Shown in pieces: positions 27,381-37,051 of a stretch of 64,000 nt of DNA; the first letter of the stretch is position 1; each line of letters opens with the position of its first letter. A program made the position numbers and the translations under genes. The notes beneath the pieces were generated by a model. That model searched no databases. It saw only the letters and a list, made by a program, of their open reading frames with translations, and was not told the origin of the DNA. This DNA is from Wocania ichthyoenteri Th78 (GTDB lineage Bacteria; Bacteroidota; Bacteroidia; Flavobacteriales; Flavobacteriaceae). Where the stretch lies: positions 3,578,100 to 3,642,099 of the forward strand of contig NZ_KN525716.1 in the NCBI RefSeq assembly GCF_000789235.1, read 5' to 3'.

Positions 27381-30300
27381 ATGCTACGAAGAATATTTTT
27401 GTCTCTTTTCCTCATTACCGTTTTACTTTCATGTGAAAAGAAAGAACAAGCTAATACTACACTAACTGATAGTTTAAGTTTTACTAGCTTAGACAAAACA
27501 GTTACTAATGTAAAGTTTTCAAATACTATTGCAGATGTACCTCAACTTAATTATTACAATTTTCCATACATGTACAATGGCGCAGGAGTTGCAGTTGGAG
27601 ATATTAATAATGATGGATTACAAGATGTTTACTTTGTAGGAAATATGGTTAATAATGCCTTATATTTAAATAAAGGTAACTTTCAATTTGAAGATATTAC
27701 AAATAAAGCCAAGGTATCTGGTCGTGAAAATTTAAGATGGTCCAATGGTGTTACTATGGTCGATATAAATAATGATGGATGGCTTGATATTTATATTTGC
27801 TCTTCTGGACCTTTTAAAACAAGGCGTAATCTACTTTATATTAACAATGGAGATTTAACTTTTACTGAAAAAGCTCAAGCATTTGGACTTGATGATAATG
27901 GCTATTCTACACAAAGTGTTTTTTTTGATTATGATAGAGATGGTGATTTAGATGTATACATAGGAACCTATGTGCCTACAGCCTTAGAAGCAACTAACGA
28001 ATATTATGTAGAAAAATTAAAAACCCCACTTGAAGATGAAAAAGACAAATTATATAGAAATGATGGGAATAATCATTTCACAGACGTAACTGAAGAAGCT
28101 GGAGTTACCAACTTTGGATTAACACTTAATCTATCTGTTTCCGATTTTAATAATGATGGATGGTTAGACATATATGTTTCTAACGATTTTAATTCTCCCG
28201 ACTTTATGTATTATAATAATGGAAATGGAACATTTACAAATAAACTAAATACAACCGTTAACCATACAGCCAACTTTGGCATGGGAACCGATGCTGCAGA
28301 TATAAATAACGATGGGTTTATCGACTTAGTTCAACTAGATATGGGCAGCGATAACAATAAAGAACGAAAAACAAATATGTCTGGAATGGCTCCAGAGAAA
28401 TTTTACGATGCTGTTAATAAGGGGTTGCACCATCAATACATGAAAAACAACCTGCAATTAAATAATGGTAACGGAACTTTTAGTGAAATAGGTGAGTTAG
28501 CAGGAATAGCTTACACAAATTGGAGTTGGGCAGCTTTGCTATGCGACCTAAACAATGATGGTTGGAAAGATCTGTTTATAAGTAACGGTATTAGAAGAAA
28601 TGTAAACCACAATGACTTTAATAATTATGATAGATTATTACAGCAAAAAGGGGTATTACATGCAGACAATCGTCACCTTATATTAGATAAAATGCCTATA
28701 AAAAAACATGATAATTATGTGTTTGTTAATAAAGGTGATTTAACGTTTGAAAAAGGGAATAAAGACTGGGGGCTTAGCTATGAAGGCTATACACAAGGAA
28801 GTGCCTATGTTGATTTAGATAATGATGGCGATTTAGATATGGTAACGAATAATTTGAATGATGTTGCCTCTATCTTTAGAAATAATGCCATAGATAGCTT
28901 TCCAAATAATAACTTCCTGAAAATTAAATTAAAGGGTACAAGCGATAATTACTTTGGCGTAGGAACTAAAGTTAAAATAGTAAAAGGTAAAACAAAGATT
29001 TATCAAGAAATGTTGCCAACACGAGGGTATTTGTCATCCGTAGAACCCATTTTACATTTTGGCTTAGGAAACATAAAAAAAATAGATACACTAGAGGTCA
29101 TTTGGCCTAATGGACTAAAACAATATGAACTAGATATTAGTACAAATAAATTAATTGAAGTTGTTCAAAATAAAACAGATAGCACAGAATTAATAGCAGA
29201 AAAACAAATATTAAAAACTCAGAAAACAATATTTACCAATAAAACAAAGATTTCTCAAATAAACTATATGCATCAAGAAAACAGTTATAATGATTATGAA
29301 AAAGAAATTTTGTTACCACATAGAATGTCTCAGCACGGACCAGCTTTATCTGTTGGAGATATAAACGGAGATAAACTTGATGATTTTTATATTGGTGGAG
29401 CTAAAGGTTTTTCTGGGCAGTTTTTTCTTCAAAATCCAGACGCAACATTTAGTAAACATTTTTCGGAAGTTATAAAAAATGACAGTCATCATGAAGATGT
29501 AGCTTCATTGTTATTTGATGCAGATAATGATGGCGATTTAGATATTTACATAGTTAGTGGAGGTAATGAAGAGCCTAAAGACTCTAAATATTATCAAGAT
29601 AGATTATATACTAATGATGGTACAGGTAATTTTGAAAGAGTACTAACCAATTTTCCCGAAATTTTAGTTAGCGGTGCTAAAGTAAAAGCAGCAGATTACG
29701 ATCACGATGGCGATTTAGATTTGTTTATTGCTGGCAGACAAATACCTGGTAAATATCCATACCCAACAAGTAGTTATTTGTTACAGAATAATAGTAAAAA
29801 TGACGTTGTTAGTTTTGTAGATGTTACTAATGAAAAAGCAGCGATGTTAAAAGAAATTGGAATGGTAACAGATATGGTATGGACCGATTTCAATGGCGAT
29901 AATAAAGTAGATATTATAACTGTGGGAGAGTGGATGCCTATTAAATTGTTAAAAAATAATGGCAATATTTTTGAAGATGTTACGACTAACTATGGGTTTG
30001 AAAATCAAACAGGATGGTGGTATAGCGTCATTACAGAAGATATGGATAATGACGGCGATCAAGACATTATAGCAGGAAACTTAGGTCTGAATTATAAATA
30101 CAAAGCTTCTAAAAAAGAACCTTTTGAAGTTTATAGCAAAGATTTTGATGAAAACGGGAAAAACGATATTGTATTAAGTTATTATGAAGAAGGTAACCTA
30201 TTTCCATTAAGAGGTAGACAATGTAGCTCAGACCAAATGCCATATATAAAAAAGAAATTTAAAAACTATGAAGCTTTTAGTAACGCTACAATTATAGATG

Positions 30301-30713
30301 TTTTAGGGCAAAATAAAATAGAAAGTTCTTTACACTATCAAGCAAATACATTTGCAACTACCTATTATAGAAACGATGGAGATACCTTTACAGCTATGCC
30401 TTTAAATATAGAAGCTCAAATCTCCTCTGTTAACTGCATTTACACAGAAGATTTTAATAAAGATGGACTTAAGGATATTGTTTTAGCAGGAAATTTATAT
30501 GAATCGGAAGTAGAGACACCTAGAAATGATGCAAGTTTTGGTGTTTTTCTTAAAAATGAAGGAGCAAATAAATTTTCAGATGTATCACCTATAACTAGTG
30601 GATTGATGCTACGAGGAGAAACAAGAGGTTTAAAACATATAGAGTTGGCTGATGGTAACAGCGCTTTTATAGCAGTAAAAAATGAAGGAGAAATACAATT
30701 GTATAGCTATTAA
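27381..30713 (+). CDS. FG-GAP/VCBS-repeat lipoprotein with UnbV (ASPIC) domain
   Basis: A 1110-residue surface lipoprotein (Cys18, LLSC, then EKKE). Repeated Ca-binding-type blades run through it (GDINNDGLQDVYFV, VDINNDGWLDIYI, DYDRDGDLDVYIG, DFNNDGWLDIYVS, DLDNDGDLDMVTN, DADNDGDLDIYIV, DYDHDGDLDLFIA), predicting one or two beta-propellers. Between the two repeat sets, at about 510-590, is the UnbV/ASPIC module (FLKIKLKGTSDNYFGVGTKV, LPTRGYLSSVEPILHFGLG, LEVIWPNG). Such CRTAC1-like proteins are common beside SusCD pairs in marine Bacteroidota and are thought to bind carbohydrate or protein at the surface. Their biochemical role is not settled. Confidence 0.9.
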   Translation: MLRRIFLSLFLITVLLSCEKKEQANTTLTDSLSFTSLDKTVTNVKFSNTIADVPQLNYYNFPYMYNGAGVAVGDINNDGLQDVYFVGNMVNNALYLNKGNFQFEDITNKAKVSGRENLRWSNGVTMVDINNDGWLDIYICSSGPFKTRRNLLYINNGDLTFTEKAQAFGLDDNGYSTQSVFFDYDRDGDLDVYIGTYVPTALEATNEYYVEKLKTPLEDEKDKLYRNDGNNHFTDVTEEAGVTNFGLTLNLSVSDFNNDGWLDIYVSNDFNSPDFMYYNNGNGTFTNKLNTTVNHTANFGMGTDAADINNDGFIDLVQLDMGSDNNKERKTNMSGMAPEKFYDAVNKGLHHQYMKNNLQLNNGNGTFSEIGELAGIAYTNWSWAALLCDLNNDGWKDLFISNGIRRNVNHNDFNNYDRLLQQKGVLHADNRHLILDKMPIKKHDNYVFVNKGDLTFEKGNKDWGLSYEGYTQGSAYVDLDNDGDLDMVTNNLNDVASIFRNNAIDSFPNNNFLKIKLKGTSDNYFGVGTKVKIVKGKTKIYQEMLPTRGYLSSVEPILHFGLGNIKKIDTLEVIWPNGLKQYELDISTNKLIEVVQNKTDSTELIAEKQILKTQKTIFTNKTKISQINYMHQENSYNDYEKEILLPHRMSQHGPALSVGDINGDKLDDFYIGGAKGFSGQFFLQNPDATFSKHFSEVIKNDSHHEDVASLLFDADNDGDLDIYIVSGGNEEPKDSKYYQDRLYTNDGTGNFERVLTNFPEILVSGAKVKAADYDHDGDLDLFIAGRQIPGKYPYPTSSYLLQNNSKNDVVSFVDVTNEKAAMLKEIGMVTDMVWTDFNGDNKVDIITVGEWMPIKLLKNNGNIFEDVTTNYGFENQTGWWYSVITEDMDNDGDQDIIAGNLGLNYKYKASKKEPFEVYSKDFDENGKNDIVLSYYEEGNLFPLRGRQCSSDQMPYIKKKFKNYEAFSNATIIDVLGQNKIESSLHYQANTFATTYYRNDGDTFTAMPLNIEAQISSVNCIYTEDFNKDGLKDIVLAGNLYESEVETPRNDASFGVFLKNEGANKFSDVSPITSGLMLRGETRGLKHIELADGNSAFIAVKNEGEIQLYSY

Positions 30714-30908
30714 ATTTTTAAAGATACTCAGATAATATATGTTTGAAAATAAATAGATTAAATAAAACAATGTAGTTCGAAAAAATAATTCATTATCAAG
30801 AAGTGTTTTTTTAAGCCTATTTTTGGTAGCATCCACACAGTATAAGATTTATAGTATAAGCCTTAAAATAGAATGATCGTATAAAATAATTACAAATTAA
30901 ATAAAACC

Positions 30909-32165
30909 ATGAAAACAATTTTGAATAGGTCATTAAAAACTTTAACTCTAGCATTTTTTATTATAGCATTAATAGCATGCAAAAACAATAAAAAAACTCA
31001 AGAAATTCAATCTCAAGAAGAAACAGCAATTACGGGACCATTTCAAGAAGATGTTGATTTTATAAAAACCTACGAGAAAGATCTCATAGTACTAGAGTCA
31101 GGGAACAGTATGGTAGCAGTTGCACCTAGGTTACAAGGTCGCATCATGACGAGTTCTGCAAATGGTATGGAAGGAAAAAGTTATGGTTGGATAAATAAGG
31201 CACATTACGAGTTGGGAGAAATCAATCCGCAAATTAATGTTTATGGAGGAGAAGAACGTTTTTGGTTAGGACCAGAAGGCGGACAATATTCTATCTTTTT
31301 TGAAAACGGCGAAGATTTTACTTTTGATAAATGGGAAACCCCAAGACTAATCGATTTGGAGCCTTTTGATATTGTAGAACAATCAGAAAGCAAGGTATCC
31401 TTTACTAAATCAGCTTCACTAACAAATTATTCAGGGTTTACATTCGATATGCAGATTGATAGGACAGTAAGTGTTATTTCTCAAGATGAAACTTTATCCA
31501 CTTTAGGAATATCTTCTATAGATGGTCTTAAAAGTGTAGGGTATAAAACTGAAAATCATTTAAAGAATGTAGGCGAAAAAGCATGGAAAAAAGAAAGCGG
31601 ATTACTTTCAATATGGATGCTAGGGATGTTTAAACATTCAGAAACAACTACGGTAGTTATTCCTTATACAATCAATGATGAAAAAGTAGTTAATGTTTAC
31701 GAATCATTTGGGAAACTGTCTGATGAACGTTTAATTGAGAAAGAAAACGTAGCGTATTTTAAAGCAGATGGTAAATACAGAAGTAAAATAGGTTTAGCAC
31801 CACAACAAGCAAAAGATGTTTTAGGAAGCTAAGATGCCGAAAATGAAATACTTACCATAGTAAAATATAACAAACCAAATGATGTGACAGATTATGTGAA
31901 TTCTAAGTGGGAAATACAAGAAAAACCTTTTGCCGGTGATGTTGTTAATTCGTATAACGATGGACCTGTAGATGGAGGAAAACCCTTAGGACCTTTTTAT
32001 GAATTAGAAACATCATCGCCAGCAGCAGCTTTAGCACCAAACGAAACCATAACTCATATACAATATACCTTCCATATTGAAGGAGATAAAGCTAAACTTG
32101 ATGTTATAGCTCAGGAAACTTTAGGTGTTTCTTTGAAAACCATATCTCAAATTTTTGAAAAATAA
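30909..32165 (+). pseudogene. DUF6786-like lipoprotein gene split by one in-frame stop
   Basis: The frame from ATG 30909 encodes a lipoprotein (Cys24, LIAC) and runs to TAA at 31830-31832. It then continues in the same frame, without loss of homology-like text, to a stop at 32163-32165. Joined, it gives about 418 residues with segments I recall from the DUF6786 family: PRLQGRIMTSSANG, VYGGEERFWLGPEGGQYSIF, SIWMLGMFKHSETTTVVIP, KYRSKIGLAPQQAKDVLGS, then after the stop DAENEILTIVKYN, YVNSKWEIQ and GDVVNSYNDGP. A Tyr codon (TAT/TAC) changed to TAA is the simplest cause, because GSYDA would fit the family. The 3' part has a GTG at 31884, but separate expression seems unlikely. A sequencing error is possible. 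Confidence 0.75.
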
Positions 32166-32525
32166 TTATACAAAAACAACTTAAAAAGACTTTGTTTTAA
32201 CTTTTTAATAGTTTTCTTAAAATTAGATTTTTAAAACAGATAAAAGAGTTGTACAAATGTAGTGCAATATCTTAAATAAAAAAAAGACAATTCGTTCAAA
32301 ATCAAATGGTTGTATTTTGTTTTACGGAGAAAGAGGAACTATACATAATTTAATTTTTCTAGGCTACCATCTTTTGAATGGTAGAATGATTAGCTTTAAC
32401 AGCTCTAATAGCTAAAAGTTCTTCGACATCTAGATAGTTTAGCGTGAATCTTAGTTTGAAATAGACAGCTTGTTTGATTATAATAGGAGGGTAGCAGGTG
32501 GTGTTTGGGCAAAATTGAACGTCAT
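32166..32525. other. Intergenic stretch with no supported gene
   Basis: This 360-bp gap separates the broken DUF6786-like gene from the convergent secreted-protein cluster. The only structure noticed is a 7-bp inverted repeat, CTACCAT/ATGGTAG with a 7-nt loop (32364-32384), not followed by a T-run. No reading frame looks like protein. Confidence 0.5.
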
Positions 32526-32999
32526 TTAAATGCCAGAATAGGTCGTTTTAAGGTGCTGCCACCTTTTACCTCTTGAAGAATATTTGAATGTTGAAACACT
32601 ACCGCCGCGATTAGAAAAATCATAATTTTTGTGGTTATAGCGCACCCAAAAATCAATGAGGGTTATCGTGATAATGTCACCTGATAATGCTATCGGCTGA
32701 ATAGAAATGACCCGTTTTCCTGTTCTTAAACTGCGCTTGTATTTCTTATCATAGATATCAATATATTTGATTTTGTAGGCGTCTATATATTTAGGAAGAT
32801 AGCGAGTAGGGACTTCATTTGCGATGAAATTAAAAGACTGTATTTCATGAATGATGATATCTTTTGAGCGGATCTCTTTTTGCGCATTGATGTGGTTTTC
32901 AATCGCTATTGAATAGAGTTTTTTTAAATCCTTCCCGTTTGTTTGAGAAAAGCTGATAGCAAAAGATAGTAGAAAAAGCGCAAATATGGATTTCTTCAT
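32526..32999 (-). CDS. Small secreted protein of unknown function
   Basis: I do not recognise this 157-residue protein. A clean Sec signal ends near residue 18 (SFAISFSQ). The mature part is basic, with alternating helix and strand stretches (IENHINAQKEIRSKDIIIHE; ITITLIDFWVRYNHKNYDF) and a C-terminal TFKYSSRGKRWQHLKTTYSG. A helix followed by strands ending near a Trp could be a small NTF2-like or cystatin-like fold, but that is a guess. It is last in the minus-strand series 38493 to 32526 and lies 17 bp after the ankyrin protein gene at 33017, so it is probably co-transcribed with it. Confidence 0.7.
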   Translation of the reverse strand: MKKSIFALFLLSFAISFSQTNGKDLKKLYSIAIENHINAQKEIRSKDIIIHEIQSFNFIANEVPTRYLPKYIDAYKIKYIDIYDKKYKRSLRTGKRVISIQPIALSGDIITITLIDFWVRYNHKNYDFSNRGGSVSTFKYSSRGKRWQHLKTTYSGI

Positions 33000-33016
33000 G
33001 AGCCTAAATTTACAAC

Positions 33017-34303
33017 TTAATCACCAAACCAACCAACAAAAGCTTTGCAGCGTCCAGTCTCTTTATCTTCTTGTGCTTGTTTTCTTTTCATGCAGGCAAA
33101 GGTCAAGTTTTGTGAAAAATGTTTAAGAGAAAACTCAAGTGATGCAGCAAGAAATTCTCCACCTAAATTACCTATGACACGTATTTCGCAGAGACTACCT
33201 TTGGACATGGTATCAATAACATTTTTACCAACTTTAGGAGATTGTAGTCCTTTTTCTGCTTTCGTATAACGTCCTTCATATATCTTTTTACCATCGACAA
33301 AGATTTGAAAGATGTCCTTTACGATGTCATCACTCATATGTGCATAACAATCAAATGACATCTCATTTTTAGAATTTCCTTTAAAAGTGATTTTATACGC
33401 TTTATTTCCTTTTTTGATTTTGAGCATTTTGGCTTCCATTGAGAAGTAACCAGACATCCAAGTTAAGTCCCACCCATCTTTTTCCAGTCTATCGCTGCAA
33501 GACGGTAAGTCTTTTTGAAGCCAAGATACGATTTGACCACGTTTGTTTTCTTTGGCGATGGCTAAAGGCGAAATGACTCGATCACCCTCTTTTTTACATA
33601 GATGGGGGTTTGCTTTAATGGCGAGCAAATATGTAACGTTCACTGCATGACCTTTGCTCGATGCTATAAACAAAGCCGTAGAGCCATCTGTTTTTTGATG
33701 ATCTATTTTTGCTCCAGTATCAAGCAACGCTCTTAAATTTTTGAAATGCCCGTTTTCAGCGGCGATATAGAGCGGTGATGTCTTGGTTTTATTATCATAG
33801 ATGTTGGGGTCGGCCCCAGCCTCTAAAAGTTCTTTTATAATGTCATTCTCTTTCATGACGGTGGCGATGAATAATGGTGTTAGTCCGCGTGTTGTTGCTT
33901 TATTTACATTTGCTTTGGCTTTTATAAGAGCTTTGACCATTTCGATGTTTTTCTTTTGAGCGGCGTAAAATAGCGGTGTCCCTCCTGATTTTGGATGGAG
34001 AATATTTGGTCTCGCAGATGCTTCCAACAGAATACGAACACCTTGCGTAGAATTAGCGAGAACGGCCATGAAGAGAGGGGATGTTCCATAGCTATTTCTG
34101 AGGTTCACATCTGCGCCTTTTTTAATTAAAATAGAGATGAGATTTTCCTCTCCAACCTTATATTTTTCAGACAATAATTTAAGCGAAGCTGTCGCTTCTT
34201 CTGGTGTTTTTACATTTGCAAAAGGTTCGCCACTTTGAGCAGAAATATTTAAAAAGCTTATGATTGCGAAAAATTGCAACAGATATTTAATGGATTTATT
34301 CAT
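33017..34303 (-). CDS. Secreted ankyrin-repeat protein (first copy)
   Basis: A 428-residue protein with a Sec signal (IISFLNISAQ, cleavage near 22). About six ankyrin repeats span residues 55-270 (NSYGTSPLFMAVLANSTQGV, TPLFYAAQKKNIEMVKALIK, SPLYIAAENGHFKNLRALLD, TALFIASSKGHAVNVTYLL). A C-terminal beta-rich domain of about 150 residues contains paired cysteines (C-S-D-R near 272, C near 316, 370, 404 and 421) and FQIFVDGKKIYEGRY. The neighbour at 34345 has the same plan and similar text at both ends (LKLLSEKYKVGEENLISILI versus LKLISENFKAGDEKLLPILI), so they arose by duplication. Periplasmic or outer-membrane-facing ankyrins usually bind proteins; the partner is unknown. Confidence 0.85.
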   Translation of the reverse strand: MNKSIKYLLQFFAIISFLNISAQSGEPFANVKTPEEATASLKLLSEKYKVGEENLISILIKKGADVNLRNSYGTSPLFMAVLANSTQGVRILLEASARPNILHPKSGGTPLFYAAQKKNIEMVKALIKAKANVNKATTRGLTPLFIATVMKENDIIKELLEAGADPNIYDNKTKTSPLYIAAENGHFKNLRALLDTGAKIDHQKTDGSTALFIASSKGHAVNVTYLLAIKANPHLCKKEGDRVISPLAIAKENKRGQIVSWLQKDLPSCSDRLEKDGWDLTWMSGYFSMEAKMLKIKKGNKAYKITFKGNSKNEMSFDCYAHMSDDIVKDIFQIFVDGKKIYEGRYTKAEKGLQSPKVGKNVIDTMSKGSLCEIRVIGNLGGEFLAASLEFSLKHFSQNLTFACMKRKQAQEDKETGRCKAFVGWFGD

Positions 34304-34344
34304 CTAGATTTAATGATTATTAGCCTCTACGTATACAGACCTGT

Positions 34345-35826
34345 TTAGTGTCTACAATTATTGTTTAGTTTATTGCGAGCAGCTTGTTGCATTTTTTGTT
34401 GCCCCATCTGATTTACAAGCTGAAAATCATTAAGAGAAAAACTAGCGGAACATTTAAATTTTAAATCATTTTCATAAACAGTTTTGTTCGACGCTTTTGC
34501 CGTCCAAAATTCAATCTTGAGTGTTTTGCCTTTATATAGTCTTTCGAGCATTTTTTTATTGTTGAAGGTTTTACTATAACCATCAAAAATCTTTGCTCCA
34601 TCAACAAACAACTTGATTTTCTTGTATTTGTCCCAAGTATTTGAAGTATAGAGGCGCATTTCTCCACTCCTATACACCCAAAGAGAAAACCTTTGATTTA
34701 AAGAGCAGTCTGTATCTTTTATAGTCCTAATAATTTCGTATTTCTTATCATTCCAAATTACACTCCAATCATCTTTTTTCATACGTCCAGAACAAAGAGG
34801 CGTGTTTAATTTGGATTGTAGAAGTAATTTTGTAATAGCTGAATGTTTGTTCTTTCTGGCGATCATCATTGGAGTCATTGGAGTAACTACGTTCTTAATT
34901 CTTTTACCCAATTCTCGATTTGCTTTTGCGTCTAGTAGCGATTTTACGATATCGGCATATCCAAAACTAGATGCTATATACAAGGCAGTCGTACCATCAG
35001 GTGATTGATAATCAACCTTTGCACCTGCTTTTAAAAGCTTTTGAACAAGAGGGAGGTTATTTTTTTCGGTAGCCAAATGCAGGGGTGATTTTTTCTCATT
35101 GTTAGATAAATTAACATCCGCACCTAACTCAATTAGTTTATTGATGTTTTTTGCCAAATACGATGGGTCAAATTTTATAGCTCGTGCCAATGGGGTTTCA
35201 CCGTTTAAGATTTGTAGGTTAATATCTGCTCCTGCTTTGAGTAATAGTTCTGCTAAAACAAAATCTTTTTTGATAATCGCCGAATGTAAGGGCGATGGGG
35301 TTTTCGAATTGCTTATGTTTGGGTCAGCGCCAGCTTTAATCAATTTGGCCATCATTACAGGCGACCCCCACAAAGCAGAAGCATAAAGTGGTGTAAATCC
35401 ATCTCCATTTTTAAAATTAACATCAGCCTTCGCATTCAAAAACAAATCAAATATTTGAATATTCTTATTTTTAACACCATGTCTAATAGCCAATGTTAAT
35501 GGAGTGTCATAAGACTTAGGAATAATAATATCTGTTTTTGCTCCTGCATCTAAAAGGACTTTAACACCCTGTGTGGAATTAGCAAAAACCATGGACACAA
35601 GAGGCGTCACATTATCCTTATTAACCACATTCACATCTGCACCTTTGTTAATTAGAATAGGCAAAAGCTTTTCATCACCAGCCTTAAAGTTTTCTGAGAT
35701 TAATTTGAGATAAATTGTCGCATCTTTTGATGTTTTTATTTTGGCAAAGGGATCATTTTGAGCGAATATGCTTGAAAAATGGATAATCGCTAAAATTAAA
35801 AGGAAGTATTTTATTTTCATATTCAT
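34345..35826 (-). CDS. Secreted ankyrin-repeat protein (second copy)
   Basis: A 493-residue paralogue of the protein at 33017 with a Sec signal ending IHFSSIFAQ (about residue 22). About eight ankyrin repeats fill residues 45-345 (NKDNVTPLVSMVFANSTQGV, NGDGFTPLYASALWGSPVMM, TPSPLHSAIIKKDFVLAELL, EKKSPLHLATEKNNLPLVQK, DGTTALYIASSFGYADIVKS). The C-terminal domain (about 355-493) begins CSGRMKKDDWSVIWND, parallel to CSDRLEKDGWDLTWMSG in the other copy, and contains IKLFVDGAKIFDG versus FQIFVDGKKIYEG. The two genes are 41 bp apart. Function unknown; the conserved C-terminal module suggests it is the active or anchoring part. Confidence 0.85.
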   Translation of the reverse strand: MNMKIKYFLLILAIIHFSSIFAQNDPFAKIKTSKDATIYLKLISENFKAGDEKLLPILINKGADVNVVNKDNVTPLVSMVFANSTQGVKVLLDAGAKTDIIIPKSYDTPLTLAIRHGVKNKNIQIFDLFLNAKADVNFKNGDGFTPLYASALWGSPVMMAKLIKAGADPNISNSKTPSPLHSAIIKKDFVLAELLLKAGADINLQILNGETPLARAIKFDPSYLAKNINKLIELGADVNLSNNEKKSPLHLATEKNNLPLVQKLLKAGAKVDYQSPDGTTALYIASSFGYADIVKSLLDAKANRELGKRIKNVVTPMTPMMIARKNKHSAITKLLLQSKLNTPLCSGRMKKDDWSVIWNDKKYEIIRTIKDTDCSLNQRFSLWVYRSGEMRLYTSNTWDKYKKIKLFVDGAKIFDGYSKTFNNKKMLERLYKGKTLKIEFWTAKASNKTVYENDLKFKCSASFSLNDFQLVNQMGQQKMQQAARNKLNNNCRH

Positions 35827-35913
35827 TATGTGATGCTTCGATTTTTAATATTCAAACTGAGAGACAATGAATTTATACCCCATAGTGATTTTAAGTAGTT
35901 CAACCAGATTCTC

Positions 35914-36909
35914 TTATTCTTTGTAAATAGCATTATAAAATCCTTTAAATACATTATCTAGAAGGGCGGCATTTTGATAATGCATACTGACATGATGCAA
36001 AAGGGGGTTGTCTGGATTGTTGGGGTTTTTAGTCAAAATAGGTTGTACCACTGTTGCATTTCCACATTCTGTATAACTTTGGAATGTTCCCTGCCCTGCA
36101 TATGTATCAATTATTTCGCTCCAAGGTTTGTAATGAATAATAGCGTTACCTCCATTTTCACTTCGGCTTCTAAGACCATTAATCATGTCATACACCTTTT
36201 TAGGGAAATCATCTGCTAATGTGGAGAGTTTGTTACATGGTGATGTCTTAGGTTGCATTTTCTTCCAAGTTGACCGTGCTGCCTTTAAATCACCAATATC
36301 GATGCTGTGACCTTTCTCTTTTTTATAGACCAAAAACGCTCCCGATTGATACAGAATATGCCCTTTATTCTCCATTAAGGCATGAAAATCTGCATAGGAG
36401 ACCTGAACGGGATTGATGTTCGGATGTCTTAATTGGAGGGGTGACGGCTGATATCCTAAATAGGTATTAATACGATAGACAGTCAAATTATTAGGGTCTT
36501 TTAAATCGCCAGCCGCTTTTGTATAAACGTCAAGATTTATGACTATATCTTCACGAGAATACGATTTAGAAGCAAGCGATGAGGTTATTTTTGGTGCTAT
36601 ATTACGTATAGAGTGCGCCGCGTATCTAAAATAGCTTGCTTGTCCATTTTTTAAATACTCTTTCGTACGCACGAAATTGGAATCAGCACTTCCAAGCCAA
36701 ACGACTTCGCCTCCCTGAGCCTCTATGGATTTCTTGACTTGCGCTAATGTTTGGCCAAGCTCAATGCCAAGAAAGTTTACCGTGTTCTCTGCTTGGGCTT
36801 CGCTTATAGGTGTAAAATTCGTTCGTGATGATTGGCCTCTTCTTTGAGCGTTTATAGATTGACTGAGTATAGCTGTGACGACACAGAGCGTTGTAAAAAT
36901 TCCTTTCAT
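35914..36909 (-). CDS. Secreted protein of unknown function
   Basis: No family is recognised for this 331-residue protein. The signal peptide ends near residue 21 (SQSINAQ). An N-terminal region (NTVNFLGIELGQTLAQVKKS, IEAQGGEVVWLG) resembles the short strand-helix-strand opening of several exported beta/alpha domains. The rest is mixed, with one Cys pair (C at about 228 and 281) and a His-containing end (LLHHVSMHYQNAALLDNVF). It lies between the ankyrin pair and the next secreted protein, in the same direction, with spacings of 87 and 142 bp. Co-location is the only hint of a shared role. Confidence 0.75.
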   Translation of the reverse strand: MKGIFTTLCVVTAILSQSINAQRRGQSSRTNFTPISEAQAENTVNFLGIELGQTLAQVKKSIEAQGGEVVWLGSADSNFVRTKEYLKNGQASYFRYAAHSIRNIAPKITSSLASKSYSREDIVINLDVYTKAAGDLKDPNNLTVYRINTYLGYQPSPLQLRHPNINPVQVSYADFHALMENKGHILYQSGAFLVYKKEKGHSIDIGDLKAARSTWKKMQPKTSPCNKLSTLADDFPKKVYDMINGLRSRSENGGNAIIHYKPWSEIIDTYAGQGTFQSYTECGNATVVQPILTKNPNNPDNPLLHHVSMHYQNAALLDNVFKGFYNAIYKE

Positions 36910-37051
36910 AGATGTTGGATTAGTTAAAATGGTTTAAAATCTTCATATGTTATCAGCTCAAATATAGAGAAAGAATAACGTCATAAATAGCGTGCTGCAT
37001 ATAGCAATTACTTTAATTTTTAGAGAGGTTTAAATTCATGCTCTTGCTCTT

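Noticed and set aside
31884-32165. A separate 93-residue gene with a GTG start after the DUF6786-like frame
   Set aside because: It is in the same frame as the upstream gene and continues its domain, so it is the 3' part of one broken gene.
502-32165. A single large polysaccharide locus covering both SusCD pairs
   Set aside because: Different control (TetR-adjacent versus sigma/FecR), terminators, a divergent sigma gene and remnants between them argue for at least two units.
32364-32384. A 7-bp hairpin as a terminator
   Set aside because: No T-run follows on either strand and no gene ends nearby, so it is reported only as structure in an empty gap.
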